Source: Moraxellaceae bacterium (lineage in GTDB: Bacteria; Pseudomonadota; Gammaproteobacteria; Pseudomonadales; Moraxellaceae). Taken from it: DNA of 62,712 bases. The notes under the pieces are model-generated. The model was not told where the DNA came from. It did not search any database and was given only the letters and a program-made list of their open reading frames with translations. Positions 1 through 7,370 of this stretch are shown in pieces. A program made the position numbers and the translations under genes. Each line of letters opens with the position of its first letter. Positions within the stretch are counted from its first letter, which is position 1. The stretch lies in the NCBI GenBank assembly GCA_018260315.1, contig JAGLBJ010000002.1:1-62712 (forward strand), in the 5' to 3' direction.

Positions 1-86
1 TGCCATAAACTCAAACTGTAGCCTCTAGTCAATGCTTGATAATCAGTTTATGATCCATTTTACGATGAATAAAGGATAAATAACAA

Positions 87-563
87 ATGAAAATGCTTAA
101 TTATATTATGGCTGCCTTGTTAGTGGCGGGTGTTTTATTGGCTTTAATGTTTAATAAAAATCATGATACTGACTCGACCAGTCAGGCAAATACAGTAAGC
201 CATTCTATAACGGAGGGAACCGGCAGCCCGCGCGTGGCATCATTAGCAGCTCTGGACATGATATATAAAAAATGGCAGGTGGCCGAGCAACAAGCGGCAA
301 GCGCACCAAAAAATGATTTTCCTAAACAAATTGAAAAGTTAACAGCGATTAAACGCGAGGCAGAAGAGCTGGCTGCTGCTGATTGCGCACAAACCTCTAA
401 AATTGATTTATTAACAGGTATGCAGCGTAAAATTGATGCCTATACTGCCCAGATAAATTCTGATGAACATCAAGCCGATATTGAAAAGGGGACATCAGAA
501 AGCGAGGCTGCGTTTACCAAATTAAAGATAGACCTGGAAGTCTGTAAGGGCCGTCTTGTTTAA
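87..563 (+). CDS. Hypothetical membrane-anchored protein
   Basis: I do not recognise this 158-residue protein. An N-terminal hydrophobic segment (about residues 5-22) ends in Lys-Asn-Lys, which suggests a signal anchor, and the rest is hydrophilic, Ala/Lys/Glu-rich and probably helical or coiled-coil (about residues 60-150), with two Cys (near 99 and 153). An AAGGA at 72-76 sits about 10 bases before the ATG; a second ATG two codons on is also possible. It lies outside the prophage, in the chromosomal flank left of attL, so it would have been downstream of tRNA-Arg before integration. Function unknown; likely periplasm-facing. Confidence 0.6.
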   Translation: MKMLNYIMAALLVAGVLLALMFNKNHDTDSTSQANTVSHSITEGTGSPRVASLAALDMIYKKWQVAEQQAASAPKNDFPKQIEKLTAIKREAEELAAADCAQTSKIDLLTGMQRKIDAYTAQINSDEHQADIEKGTSESEAAFTKLKIDLEVCKGRLV

Positions 564-610
564 AGGTTAATAATAAGATCAGAACTAAGGGCAAATAAAT
601 TTTAATAAAA

Positions 611-658
611 TGGTGCGCCCAGCGCGATTCGAACGCGCGACCCTTGCCTTCGGAGGGC
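611..658. other. attL: 48-bp copy of the tRNA-Arg 3' end
   Basis: These 48 bases are identical to 7617-7664 and encode, on the minus strand, the tRNA-Arg 3' portion from the anticodon stem to CCA. The tRNA 5' part is absent here, so this is the displaced chromosomal 3' end left by prophage integration and not a second tRNA gene. Confidence 0.92.
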
Positions 659-718
659 TTTTTAGGTTTAACTATCCGACGAACGGTAAGCACTTTTTTT
701 AATTCTGTACCCGGAATT

Positions 719-1005
719 TTAAAATATTTGTTTTAAGGCAAAATACAAGCTTGGTTTTTTTTGTGCGGCAGACTAAGTTAATAAATGCAAATACCGCACG
801 ACGCACAAAAAACAACCCGCGTTTAGACCGTGCATTTAAATAAATATAGTGCTATGCCCTAATTAGAATCTTAAAATATTTGTTTTAAGGCAAAATACAA
901 GCTTGGTTTTTTTTGTGCGGCAGACTAAGTTAATAAACGCAAACACCGCACGACGCACAAAAAACAACCCCCGTTTATAACGTTAATCTAAATAAATACT
1001 GTGCT
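719..1005. repeat. Two tandem 135-bp hairpin-bearing units
   Basis: 719-853 is repeated at 871-1005 (period 152, a few substitutions only). Each unit holds a long inverted repeat: a 5' arm GTTTTTTTTGTGCGG and a 3' arm CCGCACGACGCACAAAAAAC separated by a conserved loop. The GTGCG core occurs three times per unit in mixed orientation. On either strand the T-run precedes and the A-run follows the stem, so it is not a classical rho-independent terminator. In circular phage it lies between the 3' ends of the two converging operons and next to attP; candidate roles are integrase arm sites, replication origin or packaging signal. Role is inference; the duplication is directly visible. Confidence 0.85.
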
Positions 1006-1020
1006 ACTTCGTATCTATTC

Positions 1021-1842
1021 TTACTTAATAAATTTTCTCAAGTGCTCCACGTCTAAATGACTATATCTAATCGTTGATTCTATCCTTGAATGACCTAAAA
1101 GTTTTTGAACGACGTAAATGGACGTTCCACTTTGGACAAGCCAGCTTGCGAAGGTATGGCGTAAATCATGAATCCGCAACTTATCAAGTCCAGCACGTTT
1201 TTTAGCACTCGCAAATGATTTTTTAAACGATTGTACCCCGCCGAATACTAAACCATCGTTAAAGTTAGCTAATACTTGAACGTTTTGCATGTGCGCTAAA
1301 GTCTCCAATGCGTTAGTAGACAAAGGTAAGATTAAACGCTTTTTGCCTTTGGTCGCTTTGGAACTAAAATTTAAAATACGTTTATTAAAATCTATTTGTT
1401 CCCAGGTTAATTTTAGAATCTGACCCGAACGACAACCCGTTTCTAACAATAGCGTTACATAGCAATGTAATAAAAAATAATGTTCACACTGTTTTAAAAG
1501 CTCGCGCGCCTCTTTACGTGTTAAATAATTCTCTAAAAATTCATGTTCAGTTAATGAAAAATTAGACAAGGGATTGTGTTCATTCATATCAAAATCAATC
1601 ATGTAAAACGAAAGAGCGGCGCGAAATGACCGAAACTCACGGTTAATCGTTGAATCTTGCACGCCTGCGGCGCGCCGCACTTCTACATAACCGCGTAACA
1701 TCGGACGCGTAACAGCAAAAACATCAGTATTTAAAAAGTAGGGCTTTAAGCGTAGCAATGCCGAATTGTCACGAACTTTAGCCGATTCAGTATGATTACT
1801 ATAGCGTAAGTAATACGCATAAAGTGTTGATATATCTAACAT
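1021..1842 (-). CDS. int: Phage tyrosine recombinase (integrase)
   Basis: A 273-residue tyrosine recombinase that should catalyse insertion into and excision from the tRNA-Arg 3' end. The catalytic set is visible: Arg138 (TGCRSGQ), His225 and Arg228 (HDLRHTF), His251 (LLGHSRI) and the nucleophile Tyr260 (IRYSHL). The N-terminal ~100 residues form a short SAM-like core-binding domain; there is little room for a separate arm-binding domain. It is the last gene of the minus-strand phage operon, 87 bp after zot, with its 3' end facing the tandem repeats and attL. Tyrosine integrases are the less common choice among inoviruses, many of which borrow XerCD or use transposase-like proteins. Confidence 0.93.
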   Translation of the reverse strand: MLDISTLYAYYLRYSNHTESAKVRDNSALLRLKPYFLNTDVFAVTRPMLRGYVEVRRAAGVQDSTINREFRSFRAALSFYMIDFDMNEHNPLSNFSLTEHEFLENYLTRKEARELLKQCEHYFLLHCYVTLLLETGCRSGQILKLTWEQIDFNKRILNFSSKATKGKKRLILPLSTNALETLAHMQNVQVLANFNDGLVFGGVQSFKKSFASAKKRAGLDKLRIHDLRHTFASWLVQSGTSIYVVQKLLGHSRIESTIRYSHLDVEHLRKFIK

Positions 1843-1929
1843 TTTTAAAAATCAAAACATGCAAAATTGCAGTTACATACTTACACTTGATTTATTTTTA
1901 TTTTTTATTTAGCAGAAAACTAAAAATTA

Positions 1930-3009
1930 TTATAATTTGCTGGAAGGCACAGGGGCCATATTTGCTATTGGTGCAGATGATACAGATACAGGCGAAGGGG
2001 TCGGGGCCGAAATAGGGGCAGGGGAAGAAGCCGAAACAGGGGAATTATTGGCGTATGTGTTAGCTGTCCCAAAGTGGTCATACGTCGAACTATGCGGCAC
2101 TCGTGGCGTACTAAACATGCTAGAGTTATTGGCATACAAAAAGCATGTTTTATAATCTATCGGCAAAGGTTCGCCATAACTATTTTTTGCTATGCAAAGA
2201 TTATTAGTTTGTATCACCATAGCAACGCGCTTTAACTCTAAATCAATAGCGGCGGCAGGTGCGGCGGCTACATTCGGAATTGGCGTAGCTGTTTGAGTAT
2301 TTGCATTTACGCCGCTATTTTTTGATTGGGCCTTATTAGCGTTAGCCGTTGCTGTTTCAGTATCAGCCGTCTTTTTCTTATTGTGAAATAACGCGGTTTT
2401 GTTATATAAATAATAACCGGCTCCTATTAATAAAAACATGATAACAATAGGTATAACTACTTTTCTGGGTAGCTTAAATTTATGGGTATGTACTGTAGCA
2501 CTCTTATAATATTGAAAAATATCCTTAGGGAAGTTAAACATAAACTGATTTTCAGCACGTTTTCTCACGCTTTCAGTGTTCGGATTTTCTTCACACACAC
2601 GCCACATATACACACTGGCAACAGCCGCACCATAGGGCCTATGTAAATTAAAATGTTCACCGATTAAGGCCTTTATCCCCCCATGAATTAAACGCGGACT
2701 TTGGGTTATAAACCATAAATCGTGCCCGGTGTGCCTATGCACCTGCATCTTTTTAACAATTTCAGAACTGGAAACGGCGCGCCCTGTGTTCTCAAAGATT
2801 TTATGTTGTTGGGCTTCATCATAAACAATTAATGACCCGTCCGGCGTTTGGCTCCAATCTAAATCTTCAGGAATCGGCAAAACACCTGGAACGGTTAAAC
2901 CGTCAATATCGCTATAAACTGTACGGCCCTTTTTAGACTCTTCGATAATTTTTGATACTGCAAATAAAGTTTTACCTGAGCCGGGAGTTCCCGTAATTAA
3001 CGTCATCAT
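1930..3009 (-). CDS. zot: Zot-like phage assembly ATPase (pI homologue)
   Basis: 359 residues of the Zonular occludens toxin (Zot) family, the inner-membrane ATPase that drives filamentous-phage extrusion. Walker A GTPGSGKT is at residues 7-14 and a Walker B-like hhhhDE (LIVYDEAQQ) near residue 60. A single hydrophobic segment at about 186-204 separates the cytoplasmic ATPase from a periplasmic tail that holds two Cys (likely disulfide) and ends in a low-complexity Pro/Ser/Ala stretch. The first two codons are both ATG; the nearest ribosome site, AAGGA, is about 12 bases upstream and can be occluded by an inverted repeat (see 3018-3059). Morphogenesis partner of the coat genes just upstream. 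Confidence 0.93.
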   Translation of the reverse strand: MMTLITGTPGSGKTLFAVSKIIEESKKGRTVYSDIDGLTVPGVLPIPEDLDWSQTPDGSLIVYDEAQQHKIFENTGRAVSSSEIVKKMQVHRHTGHDLWFITQSPRLIHGGIKALIGEHFNLHRPYGAAVASVYMWRVCEENPNTESVRKRAENQFMFNFPKDIFQYYKSATVHTHKFKLPRKVVIPIVIMFLLIGAGYYLYNKTALFHNKKKTADTETATANANKAQSKNSGVNANTQTATPIPNVAAAPAAAIDLELKRVAMVIQTNNLCIAKNSYGEPLPIDYKTCFLYANNSSMFSTPRVPHSSTYDHFGTANTYANNSPVSASSPAPISAPTPSPVSVSSAPIANMAPVPSSKL

Positions 3010-3017
3010 ATGATTTT

Positions 3018-3059
3018 GGCGTCCTTCGCGCTCCTTCTACGGCGTCGCACTCGGACGCC
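3018..3059 (-). promoter_or_regulatory. Competing inverted repeats ahead of zot
   Basis: Between the stop of the pVI-like gene (3061) and the zot ATG the mRNA can form either GGCGUC/GACGCC (local, loop of 7) or GGCGUCC/GGACGCC, the latter pairing the GGA of the zot ribosome site. The arms on the plus strand are 3018-3024, 3041-3046 and 3053-3059. A translational control role is inference. Confidence 0.45.
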
Positions 3060-3060
3060 T

Positions 3061-3333
3061 TTAGGCTTTTACTAATTGAACGTTAAAACTTAAAATTGTT
3101 GCACGCATAATTAGCGCACCAATAATAACGCTAATGGCAACATCTAGGCCCCCTATAGCCAAGAGTCCAGACACTTGAACACCACCCAAACCATTTAAGG
3201 CCCTATCTATATACATATTTAAAATTGTTTTAACTACGACTGACGACGCCAAACCCAAACCCGCACCCGTCAATAACTGCTTAATCGCACTGGCGCCAAA
3301 TGTAGATAATATCAAAACCAAGAATTTACCCAT
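3061..3333 (-). CDS. Minor coat protein, pVI-like (DUF2523 type)
   Basis: 90 residues with three hydrophobic stretches (about 2-14, 20-40, 53-78), the size and position of the DUF2523/pVI-like inovirus protein that caps the virion end with the adsorption protein and precedes zot. The start overlaps the end of the adsorption-protein gene by 8 bp, implying translational coupling. Identification rests on size, hydrophobic pattern and synteny between the pIII-like gene and zot, which is the usual inovirus order. Confidence 0.8.
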   Translation of the reverse strand: MGKFLVLILSTFGASAIKQLLTGAGLGLASSVVVKTILNMYIDRALNGLGGVQVSGLLAIGGLDVAISVIIGALIMRATILSFNVQLVKA

Positions 3334-4627
3334 CTTTACGGCCAGCTCCTACTACAATGTAAGCCCCTGATAAATAAGACATCGCAATAACTACAGGCCT
3401 AATTTTAGCTAATGCCTGACAAAACGGGTCATATGAAAAACTAAAGGTCATATGCTGGCCCAACACGCCCGCGTCAAACGTATAAGGGGCAGGACAAGCC
3501 GCCGACCAGTTAAGCCTATTTTTATCTATATCTATACCCGATAGTTCCGGATAATCGCCTACATCTTTTTGAGTTATTGTCACTTTGCCGGACTGCGGAG
3601 CGTCTGGAGCTTGTTTAGCATAATCTATAAAATCACAAACCACCTTGGCCCAAGTACAAAATGCCGGCCAGTCATTTTTAGTAGCGTCTGGAAGGTCGTT
3701 AGGGTCTACAGGTGCCTTAGGTGGTGCCTTAGGTTTAGTCTCTCCTGGCGTCTTTAAACATGTACCGTCTTTTTGTAGTGTTAAACCGTTTGCACAATCA
3801 CGAGTAGCGGGAGGCGACGACGCAGCCGCCGCCGCAACACGCGCCGCCGCTTTTAGTGCTGGCCCTGCATCAGTTCCCAATAAACCAACCGCAGCCGCCG
3901 CAGCCGCCGCACGATATGCGGCAGCCGCCGCAGGATTGGCAGCAATAGCTCCGCCAACTTCATCGGGAGTAGCTGGACGTGTAGTAGGGTCTATAGCACC
4001 CGTTGTACACCCCTCAGCAGTAAGCATTGATTCATCCCAAGAACCTTTATTTCGCCAAACATCATAAGCTTTTCCACCGTTTTGACATGTAACCCCTTCA
4101 CGCTCAACACAACTAATTACACCGTATGGAGGGCCAGAATACATTGCTTTAAATTTAGCTAAATCTTGGCACATTTCAGCAGCAGAACCCGGAACGTCTT
4201 TAACTAAATTTCCACTCTTATCAAAATGTATACCAGCCGCACCTAAAGCCCCACCTATCGCAGTACCCGCGCCACAAGCATCAGAACCTTCTATATAACT
4301 ACCAATACAAAGGCCAACAACACCCGCACCAATTAACCCTGCCACTGTACCACCCGCAGCAGCAACACCACCCAAGGTTACATCAGCAGCCGCAGCCGCA
4401 GCCGCATCAGCTAAACCGGCACCAAGCGCACGGGCACCCGTAGGCGCATTACCCATAAAATCCGCAAAACCGCCGCCCATTGTTGGAGTCGCAACACTTG
4501 CAAGCGCAACAGCAGGCATAAAACCTAGATAAATTGTTGAAATAATCGCAATTAACGAAACAGGATTAAAGCGCCGAGTATCCAAAGTAGGGGAATTAAC
4601 CAATTTAATATACTCATATTGCACCAA
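3326..4627 (-). CDS. TspB-like adsorption protein (pIII position)
   Basis: Up to 433 residues with a hydrophobic signal segment (about 24-43, ending ALAS), two extremely Ala-rich tracts (about 72-105 and 228-270), a Pro-rich linker (about 296-315), several Cys, and a C-terminal FSYDPFCQALAKIRPVV-type motif followed by a final hydrophobic anchor. The C-terminal motif resembles Neisseria TspB/inovirus attachment proteins. It would bind the host pilus or receptor and release the virion. The start is uncertain: the listed start is a TTG lying inside the U-run of the upstream terminator with no good ribosome site, and GTG one codon later is equally possible. Confidence 0.8.
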   Translation of the reverse strand: MVQYEYIKLVNSPTLDTRRFNPVSLIAIISTIYLGFMPAVALASVATPTMGGGFADFMGNAPTGARALGAGLADAAAAAAADVTLGGVAAAGGTVAGLIGAGVVGLCIGSYIEGSDACGAGTAIGGALGAAGIHFDKSGNLVKDVPGSAAEMCQDLAKFKAMYSGPPYGVISCVEREGVTCQNGGKAYDVWRNKGSWDESMLTAEGCTTGAIDPTTRPATPDEVGGAIAANPAAAAAYRAAAAAAAVGLLGTDAGPALKAAARVAAAAASSPPATRDCANGLTLQKDGTCLKTPGETKPKAPPKAPVDPNDLPDATKNDWPAFCTWAKVVCDFIDYAKQAPDAPQSGKVTITQKDVGDYPELSGIDIDKNRLNWSAACPAPYTFDAGVLGQHMTFSFSYDPFCQALAKIRPVVIAMSYLSGAYIVVGAGRKDG

Positions 4628-4660
4628 AAAAATAGGCGCTACGTGTGGACCCGTAACGCC
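4626..4660 (-). terminator. Rho-independent terminator after the major coat gene
   Basis: On the minus strand a 9-bp stem GGCGTTACG/CGTAGCGCC (one G-U pair, loop GGTCCACA) is followed by TATTTTTTT. It starts 9 bp after the coat gene stop and precedes the adsorption gene, the same position as the central terminator of Ff phages, and would give high coat but low minor-protein mRNA. Confidence 0.82.
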
Positions 4661-4669
4661 GTTTAACTT

Positions 4670-4900
4670 TTAAACAGCACCGCGCAGGTATTTGAAAATA
4701 CGAATACCTACAATGAATACCAACGCCGCCGCGCCTACAGTACCCGCCGCAGATTGGCCGTCACTGATTGCACTGGTAACGCTTGATACATCGATACCGG
4801 TTGAATTACCAGCATTTGCCGCACATGCTGCCATCGTAACAACTAAACCTAATACGACACGTTCCGCAATCGTAATAGGACGTTTGGTTTGATTATCCAT
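4670..4900 (-). CDS. Major coat protein (pVIII-like) precursor
   Basis: 76 residues from the ATG preceded by GAGG (an upstream in-frame GTG at 4906 is less likely). A long signal peptide ends at about ACAANA, leaving a mature peptide of about 46 residues with the classical pVIII layout: short polar N-terminus, central hydrophobic helix (about AAALVFIVGI) and a basic C-terminus (RIFKYLRG) that contacts the ssDNA. It sits directly upstream of a strong terminator, consistent with abundant expression. It is preceded, 7 bp away, by another small coat gene. Confidence 0.9.
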   Translation of the reverse strand: MDNQTKRPITIAERVVLGLVVTMAACAANAGNSTGIDVSSVTSAISDGQSAAGTVGAAALVFIVGIRIFKYLRGAV

Positions 4901-4907
4901 AAACACC

Positions 4908-5102
4908 TCAGAGTAAACGCACTAATGCGCGATAAATAAAAAACACAGCAAGGAATGAAAAGGCAGACGAAGCCAAATCATTTGCTTGTTGCGTCGTTAT
5001 TGCCAGCGTATCCGTCCAACTTACGTATTCAGTCCACGCTGTACAATTCTGAAAACCGTTTGCATCTGGTAATGATAACGTCGCGCAGACATAAACGGCC
5101 AT
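4908..5102 (-). CDS. Small coat protein (pVII/pIX-like)
   Basis: 64 residues; polar N-terminal half with two Cys (residues 6 and 19) and one C-terminal hydrophobic segment (about 46-60) ending RALVRLL. Proteins of this size between the ssDNA-binding protein and the major coat protein are usually the end-cap proteins pVII/pIX in inoviruses. Assigned on position, size and membrane pattern; no sequence motif confirms it. Start ATG lies 6 bp after the ssDNA-binding-protein stop, so the genes are almost certainly co-translated. Confidence 0.68.
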   Translation of the reverse strand: MAVYVCATLSLPDANGFQNCTAWTEYVSWTDTLAITTQQANDLASSAFSFLAVFFIYRALVRLL

Positions 5103-5108
5103 AATCTT

Positions 5109-5405
5109 TTAAACCTTTTGCGTTTTAATCGGTTGAACGTCAACGATGATTTGTTTCATTGACTTACCATTTGTGACTGTTTCAATAGTCACAGTTGCAT
5201 TAAATGGTAAGGGTACATCTTTAATTTTGTCAGCATTTGCAGACGTGCCCCAATTGTATTCAGCGCCAGCAGTTCCAGCCGCGTTACCTGTTGTTGTATC
5301 CATCGGCATTTGTACGTAAATCTTTGTAGAATCGTACGCGCGACCTTCCATTTCACCCTTTGACTTTTTCCAGCCAGTTATGGCCATTGTTGTCTGCATT
5401 TGCAT
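5109..5405 (-). CDS. Phage ssDNA-binding protein (pV-like)
   Basis: 98 residues in the gene-V position, right after rep. The N-terminus (about MAITGWKKSKGEMEGR) followed by Tyr/Lys-rich and beta-strand-type sequence with a C-terminal VDVQPIK pattern resembles the small inovirus ssDNA-binding proteins that coat the newly made plus strand and stop its conversion to duplex. Three Met codons within the first seven residues make the exact start uncertain. Only 12 bp separate it from the rep stop. Confidence 0.72.
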   Translation of the reverse strand: MQMQTTMAITGWKKSKGEMEGRAYDSTKIYVQMPMDTTTGNAAGTAGAEYNWGTSANADKIKDVPLPFNATVTIETVTNGKSMKQIIVDVQPIKTQKV

Positions 5406-5417
5406 TTTTAAAACTCA

Positions 5418-6500
5418 CTATAAATTACTGGGCATCGGCACCATTGACCCAGCAAGCCCATAATCTGCTGGAGGTGAAAATACGTGCAAATTACTTTGAA
5501 CTAAATCATGTAAAATCAAACGTTTAGGGTACTCTTTACTTTCGTGACCCTTAAACGATAGCTTCTCTATTAATTCCTTTGGTTCAAGAATCTTTGCAAA
5601 CTGTTTAATGTACTTTCCAAACTGGCGCCGCGTGTTCTCGATAGCCGTATCCCATGACACCTTTAAACTTTTCTCTATAATTTCTACCTTTAGCGGCTGG
5701 TTATGGCTGGTAAATTGCAAAAAAAAAGGATAGGACCCCACAAAATAACTGGACGGATTTAATAAAATATCAAACGGGATTAACCTATCAGATGATTTAA
5801 ATTCAACCTCCGCACGCGTCCAAAGTGAATCTTTATCACCTAACTGGCGACCTTTTTCATAAATTCGGCAAAACTTACCGCTTGAACGTTGGCCAACATA
5901 TAAAGTACGGCCCGCGCCCGTAGGACGCCGCCAGTCCCCGCGATGTTCAACGTTAGAAAATGGGCCACGTCCCGTCCAAAACTCGCCCCTTTTTTCTGCT
6001 TCGTCCGCTATATCAACCGTCAAATATTCACCATCTAGGTCATCATGGGCCAAATCAACACGAGTTAATTTAGGCCGCTTCGTTGTTTCATCTGTTAAAA
6101 AATAATGCAGTACTTCTTCCCAGCCTTTACGGGCCATCTGGCACCCTGTGCCAGATAACATAACTAAAATCGTGCCCCTTTGACCTCCAGCACATACATA
6201 ACCGTATTCGCCCTTTTCGCCAATTTCCCACGACAGACTATAAAAATTAAGGCCTTTTTCTCTTTTTTGACCTAATTTAAAACCAAATATCATCGTTAAA
6301 TAAAAATCCATATCCGTTTCTATCGCACATTCCAAAGCCGCTAAACGTTCTTCTTTATCCAAAAATACTAATTTATCACCCAGCAAGGTTTCAGAACCAA
6401 ACGTAAAATTTACCCAGTCCAAAACGCAGCATTGACCAGCGTCCGGCACTCGCGGCATTACTAACTTAGGCCGATTATCCACTAAAACTAGGTTTTCCAT
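5418..6500 (-). CDS. rep: Phage rolling-circle replication initiator (Rep_trans family)
   Basis: 360 residues resembling the Rep_trans/RstA-like replication initiation factors that nick the phage plus-strand origin. Visible family signatures are DWVNFTFG near residue 30, TRVDLAHDDLDGE near 145 and the RTLYVGQRSSGKFCRIYEKG block near 198-217, which includes candidate nucleophile Tyr residues. ATG start at 6500 with a GGCGGA about 5 bases upstream. It is the first gene of the minus-strand phage operon and faces the palindrome- and iteron-rich region 6501-6834, its likely origin and promoter. Confidence 0.87.
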   Translation of the reverse strand: MENLVLVDNRPKLVMPRVPDAGQCCVLDWVNFTFGSETLLGDKLVFLDKEERLAALECAIETDMDFYLTMIFGFKLGQKREKGLNFYSLSWEIGEKGEYGYVCAGGQRGTILVMLSGTGCQMARKGWEEVLHYFLTDETTKRPKLTRVDLAHDDLDGEYLTVDIADEAEKRGEFWTGRGPFSNVEHRGDWRRPTGAGRTLYVGQRSSGKFCRIYEKGRQLGDKDSLWTRAEVEFKSSDRLIPFDILLNPSSYFVGSYPFFLQFTSHNQPLKVEIIEKSLKVSWDTAIENTRRQFGKYIKQFAKILEPKELIEKLSFKGHESKEYPKRLILHDLVQSNLHVFSPPADYGLAGSMVPMPSNL

Positions 6501-6834
6501 ATCGTCCGCCCTATCGTGTTTCCCCCATGTTATTAGTGGGGTATCTGGTCAATTCTTAATCAACTTCAAAATCTAAATCAAAGTCAAAGGCTTAAAGGCT
6601 TGTGCGATGCGGTAAACCGCCCGAGCCTGGCAGGGGCAAGCCCCCCGCGCCCAAGGTCGCGGCCCCCTGGGTGCCGTCTCTATCGCCTAGCGCGTCCCTT
6701 GCAACCTAAAGGCCTAGCGCGCTACACTTGCAACTTCACCGCCTTTAATACCCAAAACCTGTTGTAAGTACAGAACTAGCGCGCTATGCTTAAAACTGAA
6801 CAAAGTATCCTCAATTGTCTAACGAGCTAATCAA
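6501..6834. promoter_or_regulatory. Divergent phage control/origin region
   Basis: 334 bp without a gene between rep (minus) and the plus-strand arm. It holds a perfect palindrome GCGGTAAACCGC (6609-6620), GGGG-CAAG-CCCC nearby (about 6633-6644), CCGCG-N8-CGCGG (6645-6662), and three direct copies of CTAGCGCG (6687-6694, 6714-6721, 6776-6783), the first two each followed by a CTTGCAAC. The stretch is much more G+C-rich than the flanking phage genes. The clustered palindromes and iterons suggest a Rep-nicked origin and/or the operators of both operons; this is inference. Confidence 0.65.
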
Positions 6835-7227
6835 ATGACTACACTATTAAATATAATTGCCCTTGTAATAATCTGTTTAGCTGCTTATGCATTGGGTATT
6901 GATAAAGGTCGACGTATGTTTACAAGTCAAAATCAAGACAACGACGAACCAAACCAAAAACCAGAATTTGCAAAACCAACACGAAAAGAACTACAAGCAC
7001 TTGAAGAAACACTAAAAACTATATTCTGGCGTAATCAAATACAGATTAAGAACAACAGTTTTTTAATATTCCATGAAAAAACACAGCAACTTATGGCTAC
7101 TGTTCGCATATCCAAAACCGCACGCCGAAAATATAAATCCATGATTGACGGAACCATTTCAATGACTTATACAGGCGTTCCCAGTGAATCCGAAATCCGT
7201 AGCGACCTAAGCAAATTATTTTGGTAA
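6835..7227 (+). CDS. Unknown phage one-pass membrane protein
   Basis: 130 residues, not recognised. An N-terminal hydrophobic helix (about 4-21) with a following Lys-Gly-Arg-Arg points to a membrane anchor with a cytoplasmic, charged domain (about 35-130; Glu/Lys-rich helix then a Phe-Trp region). It is transcribed opposite to all structural and replication genes and in the same direction as the repressor candidate, which follows 143 bp later. An accessory gene next to the immunity gene in a small prophage is a plausible superinfection-exclusion or lysogenic-conversion gene, but nothing in the sequence proves that. AT-rich codon use like the rest of the phage. Confidence 0.75.
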   Translation: MTTLLNIIALVIICLAAYALGIDKGRRMFTSQNQDNDEPNQKPEFAKPTRKELQALEETLKTIFWRNQIQIKNNSFLIFHEKTQQLMATVRISKTARRKYKSMIDGTISMTYTGVPSESEIRSDLSKLFW

Positions 7228-7312
7228 ATTAAAGCCCCAAAAAGAGGGCAACGTATACAAAAAATCTGCAACTCTTTTAAACATACAAGGTAAAATAAAA
7301 ATAACAGTAATC

Positions 7313-7343
7313 TTCACAAATCAGTGAAGTAACTTTACTTCAC
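7313..7343. promoter_or_regulatory. Candidate repressor operator (overlapping palindromes)
   Basis: GTGAAGTAA-CT-TTACTTCAC is a perfect 9-bp inverted repeat (7324-7343), and CTTCAC-AAATCA-GTGAAG (7313-7330) overlaps it, giving three alternating TTCAC half-sites. The end is 27 bp upstream of the HTH gene start, the expected place for autoregulation. Confidence 0.6.
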
Positions 7344-7370
7344 ATTTTCGTGTATTGTCAAGGTGAAAAA

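Noticed and set aside
611..658. Second tRNA gene at the left end
   Set aside because: Only the 3' part is present; the 5' acceptor and D-arm are missing and the sequence equals the att core.
719..1005. Tandem hairpins as rho-independent terminators
   Set aside because: On both strands the T-run precedes the 5' arm and the A-run follows the 3' arm, the reverse of a terminator.
1824..2155. Small plus-strand frames (1824-2015, 1937-2155) in the zot/int interval
   Set aside because: They are antisense shadows of zot with low-complexity composition and no ribosome sites.
2000..3009. Zot as a proven toxin
   Set aside because: Membership in the Zot family reflects the phage assembly ATPase; toxin activity is not shown by sequence and the C-terminal peptide differs.
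3569..4067. Plus-strand frames opposite the adsorption protein
   Set aside because: Ala/Gly/Ser-rich shadows of the GCN-repeat region.
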